From the NCBI RefSeq assembly GCF_000154225.1, contig NZ_DS264586.1, positions 836,527 through 900,526 on the forward strand: a stretch of DNA of 64,000 bases, in the 5' to 3' direction. Below are positions 15,738-22,872 of the stretch, in pieces (position 1 is the stretch's first letter; every line of letters begins with the position of its first letter). Origin of the DNA: Schaalia dentiphila ATCC 17982 (GTDB lineage Bacteria > Actinomycetota > Actinomycetes > Actinomycetales > Actinomycetaceae). Both the position numbers and the translations under genes were made by a program. The notes beneath the pieces are model-generated. The model had not been told where the DNA came from. It did not search any database and saw only the letters and a list, made by a program, of their open reading frames with translations.

Positions 15738-15842
15738 CGCATGCAATTCCCTGACACCTGCAGTTCGTCACTTAGTGAAAAGCCCGGAATTTCAACGATT
15801 ACGTTTCAAAGCATGAAGTGTACGTGGGGGAATTGCATACGA
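15738..15842. repeat. ~105-bp element bounded by imperfect inverted repeats
   Basis: CGCATGCAATTCCC at 15738 and GGGGGAATTGCATACG at 15827-15842 are inverted copies. The interior is AT-richer than the surroundings. Possibly a miniature element. Confidence 0.55.
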
Positions 15843-15916
15843 ATATGTGCCGATCGGATCCCACCGCCACCCATGGGTGGCGCCGCCTGGCCCTGTTGAC
15901 CAGGTGGGCCGGTTGT

Positions 15917-16081
15917 CTGAAACCGTCATTGCCTTTGCGGGTGCCGGCCGAGCCTCGACTGAAACCGTCGTCGCCTTTGCGGGTGAGAAATGGGTGTTCT
16001 TGGTGCAGTTTTCGGGTGCAGAGGTGATGGTGGTTTCAATGGTTGCTGTTCAGGGGCGCGCAGTGGTGTTGTCGGTTTCAA
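15917..16081. repeat. Repeat module 2: two direct and two inverted copies, 42-bp period
   Basis: CTGAAACCGTC followed by CATTGCC or GTCGCC and TTTGCGGGTG lies at 15917 and 15959, 42 bp apart. Weaker inverted copies end in GGTTTCAA at 16039 and 16081, also 42 bp apart. Confidence 0.7.
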
Positions 16082-16105
16082 CGTCGCCATCTTGTCGTGC
16101 CTCGT

Positions 16106-16270
16106 GCGCGAAGAAGTTCGCCCTGCTTGGTCTGGTGGTGGGCGTGAGCGCGAAAAAAGTTCGCCCTGCACGCTCAAAACACCCCAAAATTGGCGTTTCT
16201 ACGCTTGCTGGGCGAACTTTTTCGCGGAAATGCTGCTGAAGGGGCCGTGCTGGGCGAGTTTTTTCGCGCC
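16106..16270. repeat. Repeat module 3: two direct and two inverted copies, ~42-bp period
   Basis: GCGCGAAGAAGTTCGCCCTG (16106) and its near copy at 16148 are followed by inverted copies GCTGGGCGAACTTTTTCGCG (16207) and GCTGGGCGAGTTTTTTCGCG (16249). The spacing is 42-43 bp throughout. Confidence 0.85.
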
Positions 16271-16324
16271 AATCGGCCCTGCGCCCAGGTCTTGTAGGCG
16301 ACGTGGCGCACGAGGCTGGCTGCG

Positions 16325-16403
16325 GTGGGGGTTTTGCAGCATTAGAAGCTGGTTGGCGGCGTGTCGCCGGCGTGTCGTACCTCTAATGACGCCATTTCCC
16401 CCG
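16325..16403. repeat. Dispersed ~80-bp intergenic element, copy 2 of 3
   Basis: GTGGGGGTTTTGCAGCATTAG at the start, CGTGTCGCCGGCGTGTCG in the middle and GACGCCATTTCCCCC at the end. Same layout as 3758-3840 and 58691-58773. Confidence 0.8.
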
Positions 16404-16632
16404 TTTGGTGGCGGCCCGGCCGATCCACCACCAGGTGGGTTAACGTGCGCGTGAACGGGCCCAGGTGGCCACATGCCGGGTTTAGGCCGCCACCCATCGG
16501 GTTAACGTGCGGATTGGAGGGCCCATGTGCGCGTATCGGGTCCGCGTGCGCGTGAAAGGTCCTTCATGTCAGCTCGGTGCCCGCTGCCGGACACTGGCAG
16601 CCCGCATATCTCGCATCCCACACCCCATATAG

Positions 16633-16661
16633 TTGAAGATTCAATCGCAGCCCCATAGGCT
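16633..16661 (+). promoter_or_regulatory. Promoter and operator of the truncated oxidoreductase copy
   Basis: TTGAAG (16633-16638), 17 bp, TAGGCT (16656-16661), then 6 bases to the ATG. An inverted repeat TTGAA-GA-TTCAA overlaps the -35 box. It is the diverged twin of 21616-21644. Confidence 0.6.
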
Positions 16662-16667
16662 GAACCC

Positions 16668-16916
16668 ATGAAATACTTCGGATTCCTAAGCTTCGGCCAC
16701 TACTCGAACGGTGGCCGCCACGGCATCACCGCGGCCCAGTCCCTTCATCAGGCGATCGACCTGTCCGTCGCCGCAGATGAGCTTGGCGTCAACGGCGCCT
16801 TCTTCCGCGTCCACCACTTCGCCGCGCAGGCGGCCGCGCCCATGCCGCTCCTCTCCGCCATCGCCTCGCGCGCGAAGGCCATCGAGGTGGGCACGGGTGT
16901 CATCGACATGCGCTAG
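16668..16916 (+). pseudogene. Truncated 5' copy of the LLM-class flavin oxidoreductase
   Basis: 82 codons that match the first 82 of the intact gene at 21651-22730 almost exactly (MKYFGFLSFGHYSNGGRHGI...GVIDMR). Identity ends at ATGCGCTA, and the frame stops at once with TAG at 16914-16916. The promoter region is also duplicated, though more diverged. The missing 277 residues contain most of the (alpha/beta)8 barrel, so the product cannot be functional. The break marks the left edge of the block that carries the metal ATPase and recombinase remnant. Confidence 0.9.
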
Positions 16917-16949
16917 CGCATGTCTGAGTTATGGCGTTGGACGGAATAC

Positions 16950-18854
16950 CTATTGCTTGCGGGCACGCGCAGCCCGCAGTCCGTTGGCGATGACGACGAC
17001 TTCGGCGACCTCGTGCACGAGGACGACCGCTGCCAGGCCGAGCACGCCGGTGATCGCCAGCGGCAGCAGCACAGTGATGATCGCCAAGGACAGCACGATG
17101 TTCTGGTTGATGATCCTGCCGCCGCGGCGGGCGTGGCGCAGAGCCTGAGGGATGAGGCCGAGGTCGTGGCCGGTGAAGGCGACGTCGGCGGACTCGATCG
17201 CGGCGTCGGAGCCGGTCGCGCCCATCGCGATGCCCACGGTCGCCCCGGCCAGGGCGGGCGCGTCGTTGATGCCGTCGCCGATCATCGCGGTCGGCGACGT
17301 CTCCGAGAACCTGGCGACGATGCGAGCCTTATCCTCGGGACGCAGCTCGGCGTGCACGTCGCCGATCCCGGCCAGCTTCGCCAGCGCAGCAGCGGTGCGG
17401 GAGTTGTCGCCGGTGAGCATGCTCACCTCGACACCCTGGTCGCGTAGGGTCCGCACGACCTCGGGGACCTCGGGGCGCAGCTCGTCGCGGACGCCGATCG
17501 CCCCGGCCAGGAAGCCGTCGACGGTGACGAGCACGCAGGTCTGCCCCTCGGCCTCCAGGTCCTCGACCCGGGCCTTGAGCGGACCGGCGTCGATCCAGCG
17601 CGGACTGCCCACCGCCACCCTGCGGCCGTCGACCAGGCCACCGATGCCGTGCCCGGCCTCCTCGGCCACGTCCTGCGCGGCGGGGGTTCCCCGGCCCGCG
17701 GCGGCGATGGCGGCGGCGAGTGGGTGCGTCGAGTGCTGCTCCACGGCGGCAGCCCAAGCAAGCACCTGCGCATCGTCGAACCCATGGGCGGCGACGATGG
17801 CGGTTACCTCGGGCCGGTTGCGGGTCAGAGTGCCGGTCTTGTCCACGGCCAGGTGCCGGATGCCGCCGAGGCGCTCGAAGGCGGCCCCGCTCTTGATGAC
17901 GACGCCGAACTTGGTCGCCGCGCCGATCGCGGAGACCACGGTGACGGGCACCGCGATCGCCAGCGCGCAGGGGCTGGCCGCGACGAGGACGACCAGGGCG
18001 CGGGTGATCCAGGTCTCCGGGTCGCCGAGCAGGGACCCGAGCACGCCGACGAGGACGGCGAGGACCATCACGCCGGGCACCAGCGGGCGGGCGATCCGGT
18101 CAGCGATCCGGGCTCGGTCGCCCTTCTCGGCCTGGGCCTGCTCTACCAGTTCCACGATCGTGGTCAGCGAGTTGTCGGTGCCCGCGGCGGTCGCCTCGAC
18201 CTCCAGCACGCCGGCGCTGTTGATCGCGCCCGCCGACACCGCTTCTCCGGGCGCGACCTCGACCGGGATTGATTCACCGGTGATCGCCGAAGTGTCCAGG
18301 CTTGACCGGCCCGAGCGGACCAGCCCATCGGTCGCGACCCGCTCGCCAGGGCGGACCAGCAGCACGTCGCCGACGGCGATCTCCCTGGCCGGGACCGAGG
18401 TGGAGGTCCCGTCGCGCAGCACGGTCGCGGTCTCCGGCACGAGCTTCAGCAGCGCGCGCAGCCCGCCGCGGGCGCGGTCCATCGCCTTGTCCTCCAGGGC
18501 CTCGGCGATCGAGTAGAGGAACGCCAGCGCGGCCGCCTCCTCGACGTAGCCGAGGATCACCGCGCCTACGGCGCTGATCGTCATCAGCAGCGCGATACCG
18601 AGCTTGCGCTTCACAACGAGATTCCGGATCGCACCGGGCACGAACGTGTACGCGCCCAGCAGCAGGCCCGCCCAGAACGCGACCAGCGCCGCGATGTGCA
18701 GCCCCGACCACTCCAGCGCCAGGCCGGTGCCGAACGCGACGCCGGAGAGGATCGGCACGACCAGGCCGGGATCACGCCACCACGGGCGCTCTGCCTCCTC
18801 TGCCTCGTCCGCGGGGCTGGTCGTCGGCTCGTCGCAGCCGCAGGCGGCGCTCAC
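16950..18854 (-). CDS. Heavy-metal-exporting P1B-type ATPase
   Basis: 634 aa. The GTG start at 18852-18854 overlaps the regulator's stop (GTGA). The actuator motif TGES, the phosphorylation site DKTGTLT and the hinge GDGINDAPAL are all present. The metal-site helix reads SPC rather than CPC (AASPCALAIAVPV), as in P1B-4-type exporters, and the last helices contain HEVAEVVVIAN. There is no N-terminal heavy-metal-binding domain; only a short CGCDEP stretch remains. The neighbouring CmtR-like sensor suggests Cd/Pb, whereas the SPC motif points to Co/Zn/Cd-type transport, so the exact ion is open. It works in the cytoplasmic membrane as an efflux pump and is the cargo of the island. Confidence 0.9.
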   Translation of the reverse strand: MSAACGCDEPTTSPADEAEEAERPWWRDPGLVVPILSGVAFGTGLALEWSGLHIAALVAFWAGLLLGAYTFVPGAIRNLVVKRKLGIALLMTISAVGAVILGYVEEAAALAFLYSIAEALEDKAMDRARGGLRALLKLVPETATVLRDGTSTSVPAREIAVGDVLLVRPGERVATDGLVRSGRSSLDTSAITGESIPVEVAPGEAVSAGAINSAGVLEVEATAAGTDNSLTTIVELVEQAQAEKGDRARIADRIARPLVPGVMVLAVLVGVLGSLLGDPETWITRALVVLVAASPCALAIAVPVTVVSAIGAATKFGVVIKSGAAFERLGGIRHLAVDKTGTLTRNRPEVTAIVAAHGFDDAQVLAWAAAVEQHSTHPLAAAIAAAGRGTPAAQDVAEEAGHGIGGLVDGRRVAVGSPRWIDAGPLKARVEDLEAEGQTCVLVTVDGFLAGAIGVRDELRPEVPEVVRTLRDQGVEVSMLTGDNSRTAAALAKLAGIGDVHAELRPEDKARIVARFSETSPTAMIGDGINDAPALAGATVGIAMGATGSDAAIESADVAFTGHDLGLIPQALRHARRGGRIINQNIVLSLAIITVLLPLAITGVLGLAAVVLVHEVAEVVVIANGLRAARARKQ

Positions 18855-19219
18855 GAGGCGTCCCCCGAACTGCTCGCGGCGCAGCAGCTCGGAACCGAGC
18901 AGGCCGGGTCGATGCACGGCGCGCTCTCGTCCACGGCGAGGGTCACATCGACCAGTGCCGTCAGCGCCGCGGCCAGGTGCGGGTCGGCGATCTCGTAGCG
19001 AGTCTGGCGGCCCTCGGGCTCGGCGACCACGATCCCGCAGTCGCGCAGGCAGGTCAGGTGGTTGGACACGTTCGAGCGGGTCAGCCCCAGCTCGCGCGAG
19101 AGCACCGCGGGGTGGCTCGGGCTGTCGAGCAGGGACATCAGGATGCGGGAGCGCGTCGGGTCGGCCATGGCCCGGCCGAGCCGGTTCATGACGTCAAGAC
19201 GCGAAGCAATGGTCAGCAT
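18851..19219 (-). CDS. cmtR: ArsR/SmtB-family metal sensor, CmtR-like
   Basis: 122 aa winged-helix repressor. It aligns by eye with mycobacterial CmtR: LGRAMADPTRSRIL, then the recognition helix LTRSNVSNHLTCLRDCGIV. The two Cys in TCLRDC correspond to CmtR Cys57 and Cys61, and a Cys-rich C-terminus (APCIDPACSVPSCC) supplies further ligands. Cd(II) or Pb(II) binding releases CmtR from DNA. Here it is the first gene of a two-gene operon with the metal ATPase, so autorepression relieved by metal is expected. Start MLTIAS as in CmtR, 7 bases behind a -10 box (leaderless). Confidence 0.88.
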   Translation of the reverse strand: MLTIASRLDVMNRLGRAMADPTRSRILMSLLDSPSHPAVLSRELGLTRSNVSNHLTCLRDCGIVVAEPEGRQTRYEIADPHLAAALTALVDVTLAVDESAPCIDPACSVPSCCAASSSGDAS

Positions 19220-19226
19220 GCACTGA

Positions 19227-19256
19227 ACTATACAGCAGCCGCTGACCTAATGTCCA
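19227..19256 (-). promoter_or_regulatory. Promoter of the cmtR-ATPase operon
   Basis: On the minus strand, TGGACA (19251-19256), 18 bp, TATAGT (19227-19232), then 7 bases to the cmtR ATG. A near-consensus promoter with no ribosome site. Confidence 0.65.
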
Positions 19257-19307
19257 GTTGTCGCGGCTGCCGCACGCGCTGCGCGCGCTTGCCCTCGTGA
19301 GGCGTGA

Positions 19308-19472
19308 TCACCTCTTGCGCCAGCGGGGCCACTTCGGCATCCCGCGGCCCTTCCAGGTCTCCACGAGACCCGCAACCCAGCGGACGGACGCGAAGAGCCC
19401 GTAGCCGGCCCCGGCGAGGCCAGCGCCGACCACGAGCCACCGGCCGATGCCGAGCCACACGCTCCCGTCCAC
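19308..19472 (-). CDS. Short membrane protein downstream of the coiled-coil genes
   Basis: 54 codons from a GTG at 19470-19472, 9 bases after the stop of the 93-aa gene. One or two hydrophobic stretches (GSVWLGIGRWLVVGAGLAGA, then GLFASVRWVAGL) are followed by a basic tail KGRGMPKWPRWRKR. No ribosome site is clear, so translation may depend on the gene before it. I do not recognise the family. It is most likely part of the island's mobilization or maintenance genes. The composition looks protein-like, but the start is uncertain. Confidence 0.45.
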   Translation of the reverse strand: MDGSVWLGIGRWLVVGAGLAGAGYGLFASVRWVAGLVETWKGRGMPKWPRWRKR

Positions 19473-19481
19473 GTCCAGCGC

Positions 19482-19763
19482 TCACTGAACACCCGTGATG
19501 AGCCCGGCGATGCCCATCCAGAGACCGGCGACGACCACGGCCACCGGCAGGAGAACGAGGCACATCGCGGCGGCGGCGGACCAGAGCTGTCGCGCCTCCA
19601 GCTTCGCCGTCGCGGCGATGATCCGCTCCGCCCGCGCGTTCGAGGCGTCGAGGCTCGCGATCATCGTGGCCGAAGCCTCCCCGGCGACCTGCTCGACAGC
19701 CTTCTGGACCCGTTCCTCGGTGCGCTTCTCGATCCGCTGGACCGCGCCGCCGACCTGGCTCAC
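19482..19763 (-). CDS. Coiled-coil/membrane protein of the island
   Basis: 93 aa, GTG start at 19763 three bases after the previous stop. Residues 1-58 form a charged amphipathic helix (RIEKRTEERVQKAVEQVAGE...), then a C-terminal transmembrane segment of about 30 residues (WSAAAAMCLVLLPVAVVVAG). This helix-then-anchor layout is common next to relaxases in mobilizable actinobacterial elements, but no relaxase remains here. Function unknown. It forms an operon with the 156-aa and 54-aa genes. Confidence 0.65.
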   Translation of the reverse strand: MSQVGGAVQRIEKRTEERVQKAVEQVAGEASATMIASLDASNARAERIIAATAKLEARQLWSAAAAMCLVLLPVAVVVAGLWMGIAGLITGVQ

Positions 19764-19766
19764 GAG

Positions 19767-20237
19767 CTACTGGTTCGCTGTGACCTGCGCCTTCAGACCC
19801 TCAATCGCCGAGGCTGTAGCCGTGCGATTCTTCTGCGCCTCCGCGACCAAGCTCTGCGACGCAGCGTTCAAGCTCTCGCTGTTAAGACTCTGCGCGAACT
19901 CGCCGAGCGTGCTCGCGATCTCGTTCTGCCTGCTCTCGATACTCGCGATCCTCGCGGACACGTCGCTGGAGGGCGAGGAGGTCGACGCCGGGGCCGTGAT
20001 CCGCTCCAGCCGCCTCGTCGTCTCCTCGTCCATGACCTTCACGAACCCCGCGAGCTTCTTCTGCTGTTCGGTCAGCGTAGCGATCCTCGTGTTCTGCGCC
20101 TCGACGGCGGCGAGGATCGAGGTCAACAGCTCCATCGTCTCCGGACTGCCGAGCTGCTGCTGCGACTGCTCGGGCTCGTTCTGCTGCTTCAGCCTGTCGA
20201 GCGCGGATGCGCGGGGAACGTCGATAACGACAGACAT
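19767..20237 (-). CDS. Coiled-coil protein of the island
   Basis: 156 aa, soluble, rich in Gln, Glu, Ser and Thr, with heptad patterns over most of its length (TSILAAVEAQNTRIATLTEQ, SARIASIESRQNEIASTLGE). No enzymatic motif. The start ATG at 20235-20237 has GAGG 8 bases upstream. First of three small genes that lie between the metal-resistance pair and the recombinase remnant. Coiled-coil proteins of this type often accompany mobilization genes as accessory or partition-like factors; I can support only the structural description. Confidence 0.6.
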   Translation of the reverse strand: MSVVIDVPRASALDRLKQQNEPEQSQQQLGSPETMELLTSILAAVEAQNTRIATLTEQQKKLAGFVKVMDEETTRRLERITAPASTSSPSSDVSARIASIESRQNEIASTLGEFAQSLNSESLNAASQSLVAEAQKNRTATASAIEGLKAQVTANQ

Positions 20238-20418
20238 CCGAAGTCCTCAGACATGAGTATCTTCCGGTTCCCCGCCACGGTACTTGGGCTGCTTGACCGG
20301 CTACTCATCCGGGAGCAGAACCCCGCGCTTCTAAGTCGCGGCCCCGGTGGGATCTTCTTGTCTGCAACCATTCTCCCACGAGTCGTCTCACCATTGCAAT
20401 GACGAGTCGGCTCATGAG

Positions 20419-21243
20419 TCAGTCGCGACGCGGCTCTATCCGAATCAGGTCGGGGTCGAATTTCACGTGACCGGGCGTGATGGGCTCGATGGTCACCGTC
20501 ACCAGCTCGTCCACGAGCATCCGGCGGCGGTCCACGTCCAACACCTTCCACTTCGCCTCGACCACCTCGCGGCGCTCCGCGGTGCCGACCGGCTCCTCGA
20601 CGTCCGCGAGCAGCTTCGCCGCCGCCGACACCGAACGGTCGAGCAGCTCCGCGTCGATCTCGTCGATGCGGGCCTTCACGTCGTTGATCGCTGCCGTTAT
20701 CTCCAGGACCGGCTGATGGATGTCGCGCAGCAGCGGGCTCAGCTCCTTCACCCGATCGACCAGGGCGTTCCGCTCCGTCAGCAGCTCCTCGCGATCCGGC
20801 CCATCGTCCTCCTGTGGCATCACGAGGTCGTGCACGTCCACCGAGGACAGACGCGTGAGCACCGCCTCGGTGACCATCGCATCGACGGGCTCGCGCTGGT
20901 GGGTGAGATGGAACTGCTCGCCGCAGCGGTACGTCGGCTGCTTGCGGCTGTTCGTCCCCGAGACGAGCGTTGCGCCGCACTTCCCGCACAGCCCGATCGT
21001 GGACAGGAGATACTTCGGCTGGTTCCCCTGCCTCGCCGACCTCCGCACGTTGTCCTCCAGCTTCGCCACCGCGGCCCGCCACGTCTGCTCGCCGACGATG
21101 GGCGGGAACGCCTCGCCCTGAACCGGGTACAGCTCGCCCGACGCGTAGTGCTTGATGTAGCCACAGTAAAGCGGGTTCGCGAGCAGGTAGCGCACAGCAT
21201 CGACGGAGAACTCCGACCCACGTGCGGTGAAGTGACCGGCGCT
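20419..21243 (-). pseudogene. Large serine recombinase, C-terminal part only
   Basis: About 275 codons. Visible parts are the end of the recombinase domain (SVDAVRYLLANPLYCGYIKH), the zinc-ribbon domain (CGKCGATLVSG...YRCG) and the coiled-coil C-terminus (ERNALVDRVKELSPLLRD...). The N-terminal resolvase domain with the catalytic serine is absent. The reading frame runs into the tRNA-Leu repeat at 21244, so the gene was cut exactly at the edge of the direct repeat. It cannot catalyse recombination alone. It is a relic of the element that brought the metal-resistance block or of a second element deleted later. Confidence 0.88.
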
Positions 21244-21302
21244 GTTCAGGTCCGTGTTCCAGTGATGGAGTGGGGGTTCAACTCCCCCCTCGCGCACGAT
21301 GA
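21244..21302 (+). repeat. 59-bp direct repeat (right attachment-type copy)
   Basis: Identical to 13830-13888, that is the anticodon loop to the 3' end of tRNA-Leu plus 6 bases. The 5' half of the tRNA is missing here. A diverged copy of the tRNA terminator follows. Confidence 0.88.
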
Positions 21303-21303
21303 G

Positions 21304-21336
21304 ATCACAGATCCTTCGGGGTCTGCGATTTTTGTT
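21304..21336 (+). terminator. Diverged copy of the tRNA-Leu terminator
   Basis: ATCACAGATCC and GGGTCTGCGAT pair with some mismatches and G-T pairs, then TTTTTG. Homologous to 13889-13922. Confidence 0.6.
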
Positions 21337-21615
21337 TTTCGCCGTGTGTGGTGGTGGCGCGCTCGGGCAGGCGACGTGCTCCCCGAAGGGGTAGTGGTGG
21401 GGTGCCTTGGCTGGCACGGCTAGTGTTTTGGAGGTGGGCGCTGCACCCTTTAGGGGGCGCTGCACCCGATCAGAAGGGGTGTTATGCATACTGATCGGGT
21501 GTAGTGCCCGTGTGAACAAGGGTAATCACGGGCCTGTGTGCCGTTTGACGCGCGTAAAGCGAGGGGGCGGCGCCCAGGTGCCCCGCTCCTATCTCGCACC
21601 CCACACTCGATATAG

Positions 21616-21644
21616 TTGAACATTCAACCGATATGGCGTAGGGT
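21616..21644 (+). promoter_or_regulatory. Promoter and palindromic operator of the flavin oxidoreductase gene
   Basis: TTGAAC (21616-21621), 17 bp, TAGGGT (21639-21644), 6 bases to the ATG. The palindrome TTGAA-CA-TTCAA (21616-21627) covers the -35 box. This is a typical size for a MarR-type repressor site. Confidence 0.65.
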
Positions 21645-21650
21645 GACGTC

Positions 21651-22730
21651 ATGAAATACTTCGGATTCCTGAGCTTCGGCCACTACTCGAACGGTGGCCG
21701 CCACGGCATCACTGCCGCCGAGTCCCTTCATCAGGCGATCGACCTGTCCGTCGCCGCAGATGAGCTTGGCGTCAACGGCGCCTTCTTCCGCGTCCACCAC
21801 TTCGCCGCGCAGGCGGCCGCGCCCATGCCGCTCCTCTCCGCCATCGCCTCGCGCACGAAGGCCATCGAGGTGGGCACGGGTGTCATCGACATGCGCTACG
21901 AGAACCCCCTCTACCTCGCCGAGGAGGCTGCCGCCCTGGACCTGATCGCAGACGGCCGCACCGCCCTCGGCGTCTCCCGTGGCGCCCCCGAAATCGCCAA
22001 CAAGGGATGGGAATCCTTCGGCTACCGCTCCGAAGAGCGAAATGGTGCCGACCTCGCCCGCGCCCACTACGAGCGCTTCCTCGACGCCATCGACGGAAAG
22101 CCGATGGCCGAGGCAGCACCCCTGCACGAGCAGTACCCGACGCAGATGAACCCGGGCACGCCCCTGCCGGTCCTCCCGCACTCGCCCGGCCTGCGCTCGC
22201 GCATCTGGTACGGCGCGGGATCCAACGTCTCGGCGATTCAGGCGGCCCGCGACGGCGTCAACCTCATGAGCTCGACCCTGGTCTTCGAGCATGGGGATAA
22301 GCCCTTCGGAGACATCCAGGCCGAGCAGCTGCGCGCCTACCGTCAGGCGTGGGCGCAGGCTGGCCATGGCTGGACGCCGCGCGTGTCCGTGTCGCGCTCG
22401 ATCTTCCCGCTCCTGTCCGAGCGCGACCGCGGCCTATATGGCCTGAGCGCCTCGGGAGACCAGGTCGGACACCTCGACTCGAGCATTGCGACCTTCGGGC
22501 GCACGTACGCGGCCGACCCCTCGACGCTCATCAAGCAGCTGAGCCAGGATCGCGCCCTCGCGGAGGCCGACACCCTCCTCCTGACGATCCCCAATCAGCT
22601 CGGATTCGAGGAAAATTGGTCGATTATCCGCAACTTCGCGGAGTATGTGGCCCCCGCGCTCGGGTGGAAGCCGGCGCGTCCGGGCGTCCTCCCGACGGGC
22701 TACGACATCGACGAGGCCGTGGCCGAGTAG
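21651..22730 (+). CDS. LLM-class flavin-dependent oxidoreductase (luciferase-like monooxygenase)
   Basis: 359 aa, full-length bacterial-luciferase-like barrel. Family features include the start MKYFGFLSFGHY, FFRVHHFAAQAAAPMPLLSAIA near residue 50, and IEVGTGVIDMRYENPLYLAEEAAALDLI with the usual R-A-L-G-V-S segment RTALGVSRGAPE. These proteins use reduced flavin or F420 and oxygen on varied small molecules; the substrate cannot be read. The start is leaderless-type behind a palindrome-bearing promoter. A truncated twin lies at 16668, about 5 kb upstream inside the island. A strong terminator follows, so the gene is monocistronic. Confidence 0.9.
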   Translation: MKYFGFLSFGHYSNGGRHGITAAESLHQAIDLSVAADELGVNGAFFRVHHFAAQAAAPMPLLSAIASRTKAIEVGTGVIDMRYENPLYLAEEAAALDLIADGRTALGVSRGAPEIANKGWESFGYRSEERNGADLARAHYERFLDAIDGKPMAEAAPLHEQYPTQMNPGTPLPVLPHSPGLRSRIWYGAGSNVSAIQAARDGVNLMSSTLVFEHGDKPFGDIQAEQLRAYRQAWAQAGHGWTPRVSVSRSIFPLLSERDRGLYGLSASGDQVGHLDSSIATFGRTYAADPSTLIKQLSQDRALAEADTLLLTIPNQLGFEENWSIIRNFAEYVAPALGWKPARPGVLPTGYDIDEAVAE

Positions 22731-22769
22731 GGGGTCCCGTGAGGACCGACTGACGGAGCCGGCGTCAAG

Positions 22770-22811
22770 CTGGGGTGGGGTATTGGAAAGCCCCACCCCA
22801 GTTTTCCTTTT
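22770..22811 (+). terminator. Terminator of the flavin oxidoreductase gene
   Basis: CTGGGGTGGGG pairs perfectly with CCCCACCCCAG across a 10-base loop, followed by TTTTCCTTTTT. Confidence 0.92.
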
Positions 22812-22831
22812 TGTATGCGCTGGCATACACT
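22812..22831 (+). promoter_or_regulatory. Palindromic operator and -10 box of the anion transporter gene
   Basis: Perfect inverted repeat TGTATGC-GCTG-GCATACA (22812-22829) overlapping a TACACT -10 box (22826-22831), 42 bases upstream of the start codon. The form suits a GntR- or LacI-type regulator, which is not encoded nearby. Confidence 0.55.
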
Positions 22832-22872
22832 GGTCGGACACTATCCACGCAAGACGATGAGGTCTTCACATA

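Larger units (their letters stand above)
15256..16667. other. 1.4-kb gene-free region rich in repeats
   Basis: No convincing gene. It holds three modules of two direct plus two inverted repeats, an element of about 105 bp bounded by inverted repeats, one copy of the dispersed 80-bp element, and two direct copies of GGGTTAACGTGCG (16437, 16499). All are listed separately except the last. Open frames crossing it are interrupted by or made of these repeats. Confidence 0.65.

Noticed and set aside
15493..16270. CRISPR array
   Set aside because: Only two copies per orientation, inverted copies present, spacing inconsistent with a leader/repeat/spacer pattern, and no cas genes.
20189..21082. 297-codon minus-strand frame over the recombinase remnant
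   Set aside because: Arg/Gly-rich product without motifs; the overlapping frame has the zinc ribbon and coiled coil of a serine recombinase.
21244..21302. Second tRNA-Leu gene
   Set aside because: Only the anticodon loop to 3' end is present; the acceptor 5' strand and D-arm are missing.
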